Shown here one piece after another: positions 16,248 through 24,078 of a DNA stretch of 64,000 nt (positions are counted from its first letter, which is position 1; every line of letters begins with the position of its first letter). The DNA is from 630D-37 sp037478835 (GTDB lineage: Bacteria > Chloroflexota > Anaerolineae > Anaerolineales > Villigracilaceae): the NCBI GenBank assembly GCA_037478835.1, contig JBBFLV010000008.1, positions 1-64,000 of the forward strand. The letters are read 5' to 3'. A model generated the notes under the pieces. It had not been told where the DNA came from and made no database searches. It worked only from the letters and a program-made list of their open reading frames with translations. The translations under genes and the position numbers were made by a program.

Positions 16248-17015
16248 ATGCATCGCGCCTTCTTGTCTTCTTATACCGTCACTTTGCCTGTTTACGAAGG
16301 GCCACTGGATTTGCTCCTCGATCTGATCGAGCGTGCGGAGCTGGATATTACCACGCTCTCACTGGCGCTGGTCACCGAGCAATATTTGGCCTACCTGCGC
16401 ACGTTGGAGCAGGTTCATCCGCAAGAGCTCTCGGCCTTTTTGGTGATCGCAGCGCGTCTGCTGCAGATCAAATCCGAGGCATTGCTGCCGCGTCCCCCGC
16501 AGCGGGAAGCCGGCGAAGAGGACGTGGGACAGGCGTTGGTCGAGCAGCTCAAGACCTACAAGCGATTCAAAGAGATCGGGCTTTGGTTGGAGGAACGGCA
16601 ACGGCGCGGTCTGCGCAGTTATTTGCGTTTGGCGCCTCCGCCTAAGATCGCGCCGGTCACCCCCGATCTTTCCAACCTTACGCTGGAGGATCTGCACCAG
16701 GCGGCGTTGCGTGTTCTGCAGAAGGATCAGGCGGCGCAAGCGCTGGGAACGGTGATCACGCCTCCCCGCATCACCATCCGTGAAAAGATTGCCCACATTC
16801 GCCAGGTGCTTTCCCGCTTTGTGCGGACCACCTTTCGCGAGTTGCTGCAGAATGTTTCCGATCGACTGGAAGTGGTGGTTACGTTCCTGGCGCTTCTGGA
16901 GTTGGTCAAGCGTTATCGTGTTCAGGCGCGCCAGGAACAGCTCTTCGGCACGATCGAGATCGAACGCGCCGAAGAGTGGACGACCGACGAGGAAATGGAA
17001 ATCGAGTTCGAGTGA
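16248..17015 (+). CDS. scpA: segregation and condensation protein A
   Basis: A 255-residue kleisin subunit of the bacterial SMC-ScpAB complex, which compacts and segregates chromosomes. Typical features are YEGPLDLLLDLIERAELDITTLSLALVTEQYL at the N-terminus, LVIAARLLQIKSEALLPRP, and a winged-helix C-terminus ending EEWTTDEEMEIEFE. The partner scpB lies 20 kb away at 37.3 kb, still joined to rluB. It converges on the ketoacyl-synthase-like gene with a 1-bp gap. Confidence 0.95.
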   Translation: MHRAFLSSYTVTLPVYEGPLDLLLDLIERAELDITTLSLALVTEQYLAYLRTLEQVHPQELSAFLVIAARLLQIKSEALLPRPPQREAGEEDVGQALVEQLKTYKRFKEIGLWLEERQRRGLRSYLRLAPPPKIAPVTPDLSNLTLEDLHQAALRVLQKDQAAQALGTVITPPRITIREKIAHIRQVLSRFVRTTFRELLQNVSDRLEVVVTFLALLELVKRYRVQARQEQLFGTIEIERAEEWTTDEEMEIEFE

Positions 17016-17016
17016 T

Positions 17017-18252
17017 TTACCCGATGGCTACGGCTAACACGTCGTAGTAGCTGCCGGCGCCGAAGCCGTCGATCAGAATGTGCTCGCCGGGTTTGATCTG
17101 GGGCAACTGTCGCAGCAAAGCGATCATGGCCGAAGCCGCGCTGACGTTCCCGAACTCGCTCAACAGCCAGGGCATGGGGAATTGGATGCCTTCTTTGTTG
17201 AGGTATTTCTCTTTCAGCTTATTGATTTTGTAATTTGCGTGGTGCACTACGGCAACCGCCAGGGAGCGTCCGGATTCGCCGAGGGATTCCATCATCTGGC
17301 AATAGGCGCGGTATACATCGGTGACTACCTGCACCCCATTGCGCACGAAGAGTTTGACCATTCCCATCATGCCGGCCATGGCGATCGGAGCACCGTTTTC
17401 CGGCTCGTGCATCAGCCCGGCCACGCGGATATGAGAGGGCGAGACCTGACAGACATCCACCAGGCCGCGTCGGGAGTGGGGATAGTACATTTTCACCGCC
17501 AGCAGCCCTTCCTCGTCATAGACCTCCGCCGATTTGCCGACCAGGAAGCGCATATTCTCACCGGGGATCAGGCCGAGCACGGCCGCACCGTTGCCAAAAA
17601 GCTGAAGCGCATTCGCATCGCGCGCCTCGCGGGTAAATCGGCTCAGGCCTTCGATCCCGCCGACGAGCACCTTTTTGCCGCGTAACGATTCGGCGATGTT
17701 GATCGGGTAGTCGCGGCTCAGCTCCGGGTTCAGGGCCAGGTGTAGCGCGCCGACGGCACCATCACAGGCTTTGTGCACCGTTACCTTGAGGGCTTCATCG
17801 GGAATTCCGGCGCGTTTGCAGATCTGCTCGACGTAATCCTCTCCGACCGGGCCGCTCACTCCCAGCAAAACGCCGGCAATTTCTTGCGGTTGCCAGCCAC
17901 AGGCGTTCATGGCCGCCTCTAAAAAGCGTTTGCCCACTTCTAGTTCCAGTTCGATATGTTCCTCATCGCTCAGATCGGGAAGATGATGACGGTAAACAAA
18001 TCCCAGGCTGGCCAATTCCATGGCGTCTTCTTCGCTCAAGGGAGATCCGATGCGATGCTCTACATAGGCGCGTAAACGCTGGTTATCATACACATCGCCC
18101 CAGGCACCGTAAGCACCGCCCAGCCCGATCTGCGAATGGTATACCTGGGCGATTCCTAATGGAATACCCGGCCCGATGGGCAGGATTTCCGTCTCGACCC
18201 CTGGCTGGGAATAGAAAGGCTGTTGGGCCAAAGGCAATTCATTTTCACTCAT
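17017..18252 (-). CDS. beta-ketoacyl-ACP synthase III-like thiolase-fold enzyme
   Basis: A 411-residue thiolase-superfamily condensing enzyme. A Cys-His-Asn triad can be placed at C163 (HKACDGAVGAL), H337 (VVHHANYKI, equivalent to HQAN of FabH) and N369 (EFGNVSAASAM). It is longer than housekeeping FabH (about 320) and has an unusual N-terminal extension and a KACD active-site context, so it is a divergent KAS III/HMG-CoA-synthase-like enzyme with unknown acyl substrate. The ATG at 18252 follows AAAAGGAG. It stands alone, with no other lipid genes beside it. Confidence 0.8.
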   Translation of the reverse strand: MSENELPLAQQPFYSQPGVETEILPIGPGIPLGIAQVYHSQIGLGGAYGAWGDVYDNQRLRAYVEHRIGSPLSEEDAMELASLGFVYRHHLPDLSDEEHIELELEVGKRFLEAAMNACGWQPQEIAGVLLGVSGPVGEDYVEQICKRAGIPDEALKVTVHKACDGAVGALHLALNPELSRDYPINIAESLRGKKVLVGGIEGLSRFTREARDANALQLFGNGAAVLGLIPGENMRFLVGKSAEVYDEEGLLAVKMYYPHSRRGLVDVCQVSPSHIRVAGLMHEPENGAPIAMAGMMGMVKLFVRNGVQVVTDVYRAYCQMMESLGESGRSLAVAVVHHANYKINKLKEKYLNKEGIQFPMPWLLSEFGNVSAASAMIALLRQLPQIKPGEHILIDGFGAGSYYDVLAVAIG

Positions 18253-18320
18253 AAGCAACTCCTTTTCGTGCGTTTTCACCAGAGCGGATGCCCTGGCATA
18301 GAATATAACCCCCCTATGGG

Positions 18321-18351
18321 AAAAAAGAAGCGGTCATGCCATGATGACCGC
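18321..18351 (-). terminator. rho-independent terminator after the 54-aa gene
   Basis: On the minus strand an 8-bp stem GCGGTCAT/ATGACCGC with a 6-nt loop is followed by TTC and six Ts. It lies 31 bp past the stop of the small basic gene and before the ketoacyl-synthase promoter. Confidence 0.82.
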
Positions 18352-18381
18352 AGGTTCTATGCCCTTTCCGTGGAACGCTGA

Positions 18382-18546
18382 TCAGCGTTCGGGAATGGGC
18401 AGGAAGGGATTGATCTTGCGGATTTTTTCGATGATCTTTTGACGTTCTTCTTTGCTCCGTGCTGCAGCGAGCTTGGCGCGTAGTTTGCGCAGCTTGGCGC
18501 GGCGATGCCGTCGACGGCGAATTTCTTTTTCGCGTTCCGTAGCCAT
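18382..18546 (-). CDS. small basic protein (54 aa)
   Basis: 54 residues, very rich in Arg and Lys, starting MATEREKEIRRRRHRRAKLR and ending INPFLPIPER. AGGAGG precedes the ATG at the right distance, a TAAAAT box lies about 40 bp upstream, and a strong terminator follows. The stop overlaps an 18-bp perfect palindrome GAACGCTGATCAGCGTTC (18373-18390). The pattern (ERE-RRRR, KLRKLRAKL, a helix, then INPF) recalls the DUF6800 small-protein family, but this is from memory. RNA or ribosome binding is only a guess from the charge. Confidence 0.75.
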   Translation of the reverse strand: MATEREKEIRRRRHRRAKLRKLRAKLAAARSKEERQKIIEKIRKINPFLPIPER

Positions 18547-18641
18547 GCTACCTCCTGAAGGGTGTAAAGTGGCTAAGCGCTCCTTATTTTACCACGTCTG
18601 CTATAGGATTTGTTTCGGTTGAGGATGGGGAAGGTCGGTTG

Positions 18642-19187
18642 CTACTGCCCGAAGACCCAGGGGAGTGAAAACGCACCGGCGTAAGCGAAAAGGCTCATCT
18701 TGATCAATTGTCCAAACCAACAGAAGAGCAAAAAGTTTTGGATGGGCATACGTAGAATACCGGCGGCAATCCCAACGACATCGAAGAAAGGATTGGGGAT
18801 GGCGGCGAGGACCAGGATCGCCCAGCCACCATAACGTTGCACCCAGGGCTGGATGCGGCGATAGAGAGCGACATTTTCGATCACAGCCTGGCCGCTGAAT
18901 CCGGCCAGATAACCGGATAGTTCGCCAAGTGTTCCACCGCTTGCCGCCGCCAACGCAACTGCCCAGGGATGAAAAATGCTTCCCATGGTGAAAACCACTG
19001 CCAGGCCTGGCGCCGGCAAGAGCACGGTGGCGTTGGACATCAAGGCGATCAGAAAAATGCCAGGATAACCATAAGCCGCGTATTCCTCAGCCCGATCGCG
19101 TATCCGATAAATGAAATAACTGAGCCCGATCACGAGCAGTAAAGCCGCTAAGCGTATCCCCCAGCTTTTCCAGTTTTGCTGCTTCAT
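18642..19187 (-). CDS. VTT-domain (TVP38/DedA-like) membrane protein
   Basis: A 181-residue protein with about five hydrophobic segments. The VTT (SNARE-associated) domain is shown by LLPAPGLAVVFTMGSIFHPWA, GGTLGELSGYLAGFSG and AIPNPFFDVVGIAAGI. Relatives move lipids, including undecaprenyl phosphate and phospholipids, across membranes; which lipid applies here is not known. Its ATG overlaps the udk stop by 4 bp, so translation is probably coupled. Confidence 0.85.
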   Translation of the reverse strand: MKQQNWKSWGIRLAALLLVIGLSYFIYRIRDRAEEYAAYGYPGIFLIALMSNATVLLPAPGLAVVFTMGSIFHPWAVALAAASGGTLGELSGYLAGFSGQAVIENVALYRRIQPWVQRYGGWAILVLAAIPNPFFDVVGIAAGILRMPIQNFLLFCWFGQLIKMSLFAYAGAFSLPWVFGQ

Positions 19188-19810
19188 GGACGTAACAATG
19201 CCTCCAAGTGAGCCACCACCATATCCAGGGCTGGGGTATTGTAGCCTCCTTCCGGAATGATCACATCAGCGTAACGTTTGGATGGCTCTACGAATTCCAG
19301 GTGCATGGGGCGCACCGTTGAAAGGTATTGCTGAACGACCGATTCCATTGTCCGACCGCGTTCACTGATGTCGCGTTGCAAGCGCCGAATGAAGCGAATA
19401 TCCGCATCGGTATCTACGAAAATTTTGAGGTCAAAGAGGTCGCGTAGGGCCTTCTCGACAAAGACCAGGATGCCTTCCACCAGGATCAGGCCGCGTGGCT
19501 CCACAGTGATCGTTTCGGGGCGGCGGGTGTGCGTGGTGAAATCGTAGACCGGTACTTGAACTGCTTGTCCCTGTTTGAGAAGTTGGATATGTCGCACCAG
19601 GAGATCCGTTTCTAGCGAATCGGGGTGATCGAAATTAACCTGGGCGCGTTGTGCGGGTGGAAGGTGGCTCAGGTCCTTGTAGTAAGAATCGTGCTGCAAG
19701 AAGGCAATGCGCTCCTCTCCTACGCGTTGTAAAATCTGCTGGGCAACTGTGGTCTTTCCCGAGCCGGAACCACCGGCAATACCGATGACAAGAGGGGTGT
19801 TTGGCGTCAT
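19184..19810 (-). CDS. udk: uridine kinase
   Basis: A 208-residue enzyme that phosphorylates uridine and cytidine (pyrimidine salvage). Walker A is GGSGSGKTT (13-21); HDSYYKDLSHLP, FDHPDSLETDLL, DFTTHTR, the lid IRRLQRDISERGR and RPMHLEFVEPSKRYADVIIP are all typical. The ATG at 19810 gives the standard N-terminus. A TATAAT box ends 7 nt before it and no ribosome site is seen, so the message appears leaderless. A longer in-frame start (to 19972) would run into the glycosyltransferase gene. Confidence 0.96.
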   Translation of the reverse strand: MTPNTPLVIGIAGGSGSGKTTVAQQILQRVGEERIAFLQHDSYYKDLSHLPPAQRAQVNFDHPDSLETDLLVRHIQLLKQGQAVQVPVYDFTTHTRRPETITVEPRGLILVEGILVFVEKALRDLFDLKIFVDTDADIRFIRRLQRDISERGRTMESVVQQYLSTVRPMHLEFVEPSKRYADVIIPEGGYNTPALDMVVAHLEALLRP

Positions 19811-19817
19811 AGATGCA

Positions 19818-19823
19818 ATTATA
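19818..19823 (-). promoter_or_regulatory. -10 box (TATAAT) of udk, leaderless arrangement
   Basis: A perfect TATAAT on the minus strand ends 7 nt before the udk ATG. The spacing is identical to that at tgt. No -35 match is visible. Confidence 0.55.
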
Positions 19824-19850
19824 TCAACCCATGCTTGTGGATGAGGTATT

Positions 19851-21287
19851 TTAGCAGAACTTGAGCCGTCGCGCACCGAAAAATAACATGCGCAGGAGCA
19901 ACCATCCATGCCGCCAGCGCGAGATGTTACTCCGTCCGTAGGCACGTTCGCGATAACGGATCGGAAGGTCAACGATCTTCAAATGGCGACGTGCGGCGCC
20001 GAAGAGCAGATCGAAATCCCCGAAAGGATCGAAGTCCCCAAAATAAGCGCGCGCTGCGGCGATCTTTTCGTAATCCTTGCGCCACAGCACTTTGGTGCCA
20101 CAAAGGGTATCTTTCACCGGTTGACCGAGCAACCAGCTGAAGGCCAGGCTGAAAAACTTGTTTCCTAAGTAGTTCAAGGGGCGCATGGCGCGCTCTTCCA
20201 TCGGATAGACCAATCGCACTCCGTTGATGAATTCACCCTTTCCGGAGACCAATGCCTGATAAAAACGCGGCAAATCCTCGGGAGGCACGGTCAGGTCGGC
20301 ATCCAGGATCATCAAGACATCGCCGCGTGCTTGTGAAAATCCCAAGCGCACGGCATCGGCTTTCCCAATGCCTTGCTGTTTGAACAGGCGACAGGGAATC
20401 TGCGGGTGGGCGGCGATCTCTCGTTCGATCACCTGATAGGTATCATCTCGCGAATGTCCTTCGACGAAGATCACTTCAGTCTCTTTGCCCATTTTGGGCA
20501 GCCGTTCGAGCAGCGGACGGATGTTTCCGGCCTCGTTGCGCGCCGGAACGACTACCGTTACACTGGGCGAATCGTCAAGAGGCGCCGGGGCAGGACGGGC
20601 GATCATAAAGTGGGCCAGAGCCAGGTAATGAAAGGGCCAGAAACGCACCAGGAAGCGATTCAAGAAACCGCCTAACGGCAGCGGCCATAGGATCTCTTGC
20701 CACTTGCGAATGACCTCGAAATCGGCTAAGTGCAATAGGTTTTCCACATCCTGGGGCGTGAGCCAGTTTTGTGGCAGGAGCGGATTGGCCAGCCCCAGAG
20801 CCTGTACGATTTTGAGTGGAATTTGCCAGAGAGTGTTGTAAAAGTTCAGGATCAAACGCGTGTGCGGCGCGCATAATGGACGCACCTGCTCGAAAGCTTG
20901 CTGCACGTCCCATAGGTCGTTGATCGTATCGGAGAAGATGATCACGTCGAAAGGGCCTTTTAGATCAGGGAGTGCGTGGGCATCGGCCTGGATGAATTCC
21001 AAGGTTGGATGACGGGCACGTGCGCGACAGAGCATTTCGGATGAAAAATCTACCCCCACCCCGTATGCCGGTTGCAGAGCGGCCAGTAAATCCCCCATAC
21101 CACAACCGATTTCCAATATCCGTTGTCCTGGATCGACCAGGAAACGATAGATCTCCTCTAGCCGTTGGTGATACCATCTCCCCGCTCCTTGCCAGTGATC
21201 CCGTCGCCGAGCGATGGCGTCCCAATGCTCCATGCGTGCTTTTTGGTAGGCGCGGGCGCTTTCGGTAACGGGGATTGGCAACTGCAT
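19851..21287 (-). CDS. fusion of SAM methyltransferase and family-2 glycosyltransferase
   Basis: 478 residues with two enzymes in one chain. Residues about 35-190 form a class I methyltransferase (motif I ILEIGCGMGD at 57-66, FDVIIFSDTINDLWD). Residues about 240-470 form a GT-A glycosyltransferase of the dolichol-phosphate-mannose-synthase type (VTVVVPARNEAGNIRPLLE, RGDVLMILDADLTVP, DTLCGTKVLWRKDYE, YRERAYGRSNISRW). No membrane domain. It probably modifies and glycosylates a lipid carrier or glycan, but the acceptor is unknown. A TAAAAT box lies 6 nt before the ATG, again without a ribosome site. Confidence 0.85.
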   Translation of the reverse strand: MQLPIPVTESARAYQKARMEHWDAIARRRDHWQGAGRWYHQRLEEIYRFLVDPGQRILEIGCGMGDLLAALQPAYGVGVDFSSEMLCRARARHPTLEFIQADAHALPDLKGPFDVIIFSDTINDLWDVQQAFEQVRPLCAPHTRLILNFYNTLWQIPLKIVQALGLANPLLPQNWLTPQDVENLLHLADFEVIRKWQEILWPLPLGGFLNRFLVRFWPFHYLALAHFMIARPAPAPLDDSPSVTVVVPARNEAGNIRPLLERLPKMGKETEVIFVEGHSRDDTYQVIEREIAAHPQIPCRLFKQQGIGKADAVRLGFSQARGDVLMILDADLTVPPEDLPRFYQALVSGKGEFINGVRLVYPMEERAMRPLNYLGNKFFSLAFSWLLGQPVKDTLCGTKVLWRKDYEKIAAARAYFGDFDPFGDFDLLFGAARRHLKIVDLPIRYRERAYGRSNISRWRHGWLLLRMLFFGARRLKFC

Positions 21288-21293
21288 ACAACA

Positions 21294-21299
21294 ATTTTA
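21294..21299 (-). promoter_or_regulatory. -10-like box (TAAAAT) of the methyltransferase-glycosyltransferase gene
   Basis: TAAAAT on the minus strand ends 6 nt before the ATG at 21287. Together with the missing Shine-Dalgarno site this suggests leaderless transcription. It also lies just past the rplT terminator. Confidence 0.4.
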
Positions 21300-21330
21300 A
21301 CCGAGGGAAAGGAAGCGCAAACGTTTTCGG

Positions 21331-21371
21331 AAAAAAAAGAAAAGGTGACAACGTTGCTGTTGCCACCTTTC
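21331..21371 (-). terminator. terminator of the infC-rpmI-rplT operon
   Basis: On the minus strand AAAGGTGGCAAC and GTTGTCACCTTT pair (one mismatch) around a short loop, then CTTTTTTTT follows. It lies about 18 bp past the rplT stop. Confidence 0.88.
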
Positions 21372-21388
21372 CATCTGGAATCTTTTGC

Positions 21389-21736
21389 TTATTTCAATGC
21401 TTGGGCGACAACCGCAGCAAACGCCTGCGGATCGCGCACGGCCAGGTCGGCGAGCATCTTGCGATTGATCAGGATGCCGGCTTTGCGCATCGCGCCGATT
21501 AAGCGGCTATAGGTCGTGCCGTTCAAGCGGGCAGCGGCGTTGATGCGTGCGATCCACAGTTTGCGCAGATCGCGCTTGCGGGTGCGGCGATCGCGATGCG
21601 CGTACCACAGGCTCTTCAGCAGGGCCTCGTTGGCGCGGCGGAAGAGAATGTGGCGCGTCATGCGCTGACCTTTGGTCAGCTTCAGCACCTTCTTGTGTCG
21701 CCGATGGCGATAGGGACCAGTCTTAACGCGAGTCAT
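21389..21736 (-). CDS. rplT: 50S ribosomal protein L20
   Basis: A 115-residue L20 of normal length. VKTGPYRHRRHKKVLKLTKG, RDRRTRKRDLRKLWIARINAA, GTTYSRLIGAM and LNRK-like INRKMLADLAV are conserved. It binds 23S rRNA early in assembly and in many bacteria represses its own operon. It is the last gene of infC-rpmI-rplT and is followed by a strong terminator. A 93-bp gap before it contains a GGAAGG/CCTTCC hairpin and a tandem CATACACCCGTT repeat that might take part in L20 autoregulation. Confidence 0.98.
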   Translation of the reverse strand: MTRVKTGPYRHRRHKKVLKLTKGQRMTRHILFRRANEALLKSLWYAHRDRRTRKRDLRKLWIARINAAARLNGTTYSRLIGAMRKAGILINRKMLADLAVRDPQAFAAVVAQALK

Positions 21737-21829
21737 TCATACCTCCTGCGACCGGCGGGCGTCGGTGAAGGAAGGGACCCACCTTCCTATACACCCGTTG
21801 CATACACCCGTTAGCCGCAAATGAAAAAA

Positions 21830-22060
21830 TCAGGATTCGAGATTGGGGGCCAGGCGCTTGATGCGCTTAATAATGCCCCGTCCCTGCACCGGGATCATTT
21901 CGGTGAACAGGGCCTTCGTACGCTTCGAGGTGCGTCGCCGCAGGTGGCTTTTGCCGCCTTTGGTGCGCACCAGCTTCCCCGAACCGGTCAGGCGGAAGCG
22001 CTTGGCAGTAGCCTTGTGGGTCTTGAGTTTAATTTTGCCAGCTTTTTGTTTGCGCGGCAC
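21830..22060 (-). CDS. rpmI: 50S ribosomal protein L35
   Basis: A 76-residue L35, slightly longer than the usual 64-66. PRKQKAGKIKLKTHKATAKRFRLTGSGKLVR and RRTSKRTKALFTEMIPV are the family core. The extra residues are at the C-terminus (GRGIIKRIKRLAPNLES). It lies between infC and rplT, the standard order. Confidence 0.97.
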   Translation of the reverse strand: MPRKQKAGKIKLKTHKATAKRFRLTGSGKLVRTKGGKSHLRRRTSKRTKALFTEMIPVQGRGIIKRIKRLAPNLES

Positions 22061-22088
22061 AGCACATCACTCCTTTCTAGCAAAAATG

Positions 22089-22108
22089 AACGCGGGTTTC
22101 CCCGCGTT
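22089..22108 (-). terminator. hairpin between infC and rpmI
   Basis: A perfect 8-bp stem AACGCGGG/CCCGCGTT with a 4-nt loop. On the minus strand it is followed by CATTTTTG. It may act as a weak terminator or attenuator that sets the ratio of IF3 to ribosomal proteins, or as a processing site. Confidence 0.55.
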
Positions 22109-22111
22109 TTC

Positions 22112-22681
22112 TCAGGAGCCCTCGGGAGAGGTCTCCGATTTTTTCTCAGCGGGTTTCTTTTTCGCGCCCGGTTTTAAGGGTGCCAGGACAACGACCATTG
22201 TCTTGCCTTCGATTTGAGGCGGTTGTTCGACAGTACTGACATCAGCCAGGTCGAGAGCCACCTCTTTCAGATCTTCCAGAGCCAGTTCTGGATATTCGAT
22301 CTCGCGCCCGCGGAAGCGGATTTTGACCCGTACCTTGTGACCCTGCTGCAACCATCGGCGAGCATCTTCGACCTTGAACTTGCGGTGGTGTTCATTGGTC
22401 TTTGGTCGCAGTTGGATCTCTTTGATCTCAATCTTGGTCTGAGCCCGGCGAGCCTCCCGTTCTTTTTTGGTACGCTCATAAATGAACTTACCGAAGTCCA
22501 TTACCCGGCAAACGGGTGGTTGAGCGGTCGGGGAGACTTCGACCAGGTCTAGTTCGGCCTCGCGGGCGATCTGCAGCGCTTTGCGCAGCGGCACGATCCC
22601 CAGGTTTTCACCGTTGGGGCCGATCAGCCGCACCTCCGGTGCACTGATCCCTTCATTGACGCGAAAATCGTTGACGCTAAT
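22112..22681 (-). CDS. infC: translation initiation factor IF-3, apparent AUU start
   Basis: 189 residues. The N-domain RVNEGISAPEVRLIGPNGENLGIVPLRKAL and C-domain VKIRFRGREIEYPELAL are standard. The frame is closed by TAG 12 nt upstream of an ATT codon (22679-22681), and AGGAG stands 6 nt before that ATT. No ATG, GTG or TTG gives the conserved DFRVNE sequence. So translation must start at AUU, as in E. coli infC, where IF-3 represses its own synthesis by rejecting AUU. A later GTG (22633) would delete 16 conserved residues. Confidence 0.93.
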   Translation of the reverse strand: MSVNDFRVNEGISAPEVRLIGPNGENLGIVPLRKALQIAREAELDLVEVSPTAQPPVCRVMDFGKFIYERTKKEREARRAQTKIEIKEIQLRPKTNEHHRKFKVEDARRWLQQGHKVRVKIRFRGREIEYPELALEDLKEVALDLADVSTVEQPPQIEGKTMVVVLAPLKPGAKKKPAEKKSETSPEGS

Positions 22682-22721
22682 ACGCTTCTCCTATCGGAAT
22701 GGAGTATGAATTGCGGGGCTG

Positions 22722-22751
22722 ATGATACCATAAAATCGGGCGAATCGTCAA
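22722..22751 (-). promoter_or_regulatory. promoter of the infC-rpmI-rplT operon
   Basis: On the minus strand TTGACG (22746-22751), an 18-bp spacer and TATCAT (22722-22727). The leader to the AUU start is about 35 nt. Confidence 0.65.
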
Positions 22752-22939
22752 CTTCCCGCGTTCACTTCAAATGTTGGGTGTCTCTTGTCCGCTTTGAAGA
22801 CCAAACCTGTTCGGTCACCGCATCTTGATCCGAGAAACGCGAAATTTCGTTTCTTTGTTGCTCGAATGTTTTTGCTGATTAAAGCTTGAAAAGCCATGCT
22901 TTTTCGGTAATCAACGATGCTGTAATACACTTTTTCCTG
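22752..22939. other. AT-rich divergent gap before the tad operon
   Basis: No gene seen. It contains a GAAACG/CGTTTC hairpin (about 22834-22853) followed by TTTGTT on the plus strand, which looks like a terminator with no gene before it. The rest is AT-rich spacer between two divergent operons. Confidence 0.45.
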
Positions 22940-22945
22940 TATAAT
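22940..22945 (+). promoter_or_regulatory. -10 box (TATAAT) of the tad operon
   Basis: TATAAT 49 nt before the cpaB start, preceded by a T-rich stretch. No good -35. It is the only strong -10 match ahead of the pilus genes. Confidence 0.5.
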
Positions 22946-22994
22946 GTTATCATAAACACGAGAGTGCATCACTTGTTGAAAGGAGATCCCATTC

Positions 22995-24065
22995 ATGCGC
23001 CGTGGACGTATTTTCCTGTTCCTGATCCTGATCCTTCTCATCGGTGGATGCCTGATCCTTTACACCATGAGAAATGTATTGATGCCTTCTCCGGCAGCCA
23101 CCCCAACATCGGCATACGTGAAGGTGTTCATTGCTCAGCAAAGCATTCCGTACGGTGCGCAAATCACAGAGGAGTTGCTGGGTACGATCGAGTTGCCCCC
23201 CGATCGAGTGTTGGCGGCCTATTTTACCGAAGCCGAAAAGGCTGACCTGGTGGGAAAGGTCGCTCGCTACCCGTTGGAACAGGGTGTGATCCTTACCGAA
23301 GGAATGGTCGCAGTAGAAGGCCCGGCGCCCACCGGCCCAACCTTTACGGCCAGCATTCCGCCGGGGATGAATGCCATTTCGATCCCGATCACTCGTCTGG
23401 CTGCAGTCTCTTATGGCGTGACCGATAACGCTCATGTCAACGTGATCGGCTGTGTGCTCATCAAAGATGTAGATCAGCGTTTCCAGAGCGAATTGCCAAA
23501 CAAATTGGCCACCGTCCAGGGGTCCGGTCGGGTCACTCAACAAGGGGAAATGCTCCCCACACTTTCTCTTTCCGGGCCTGAAATTAGGGGACGGATTGAG
23601 CCCGAGGAGGCTTTTCAATTCCGCGAGTTCTGGTTTGTTGTCCCTCAGGAACCACAACGACCACGAGCTACTTGCCAAATGCTGTTGCAGGATATCGTAG
23701 TGTTGAAGATCGGCAATTTCGACTTAGCTGCTGCGCAAGCCCAACCTGCGGCGGAACAGCAGCCGACACCTGTACCACAACAACAGCAATTGCCGCCGCC
23801 GGATGTGATCACATTGATTGTTACCCCACAGGATGCCGTTTCATTAACCTGGATGTTGTATAACAATTTCAAATTTACTCTTGCTTTGCGCAATTCGATG
23901 GACAATTCTCGCGTGGCGGTGGAATCGGCAACCCTACAGTACATTATGAGCCAATATAATTTCGCGATACCGGCACCGTGGATATATGCCATCGAACCGC
24001 GCGTGGATGATCTAACTGTCCCTTCATTACCAAATGACACCTTTGTCGTTCCACCACAACAGTAG
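22995..24065 (+). CDS. cpaB: Flp pilus assembly protein CpaB-like
   Basis: A 356-residue protein with an N-terminal membrane segment (about 6-24) and a SAF/CpaB domain: VKVFIAQQSIPYGAQITEELLGTIELPPDRV, then FTASIPPGMNAISIPITRLAAVSYGV (RcpC/CpaB). In the region around 250-270 there is a Gln/Pro-rich linker. In diderms CpaB works with the secretin; here, with no secretin gene, it may act at the wall side of the membrane. AAAGGAG precedes the ATG. First gene of the pilus cluster. Confidence 0.85.
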   Translation: MRRGRIFLFLILILLIGGCLILYTMRNVLMPSPAATPTSAYVKVFIAQQSIPYGAQITEELLGTIELPPDRVLAAYFTEAEKADLVGKVARYPLEQGVILTEGMVAVEGPAPTGPTFTASIPPGMNAISIPITRLAAVSYGVTDNAHVNVIGCVLIKDVDQRFQSELPNKLATVQGSGRVTQQGEMLPTLSLSGPEIRGRIEPEEAFQFREFWFVVPQEPQRPRATCQMLLQDIVVLKIGNFDLAAAQAQPAAEQQPTPVPQQQQLPPPDVITLIVTPQDAVSLTWMLYNNFKFTLALRNSMDNSRVAVESATLQYIMSQYNFAIPAPWIYAIEPRVDDLTVPSLPNDTFVVPPQQ

Positions 24066-24078
24066 GTTGTGAGGGCAT

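Noticed and set aside
22834..22853. Small RNA terminated by the GAAACG hairpin
   Set aside because: The hairpin is weak and no promoter of the right orientation lies just upstream of it.
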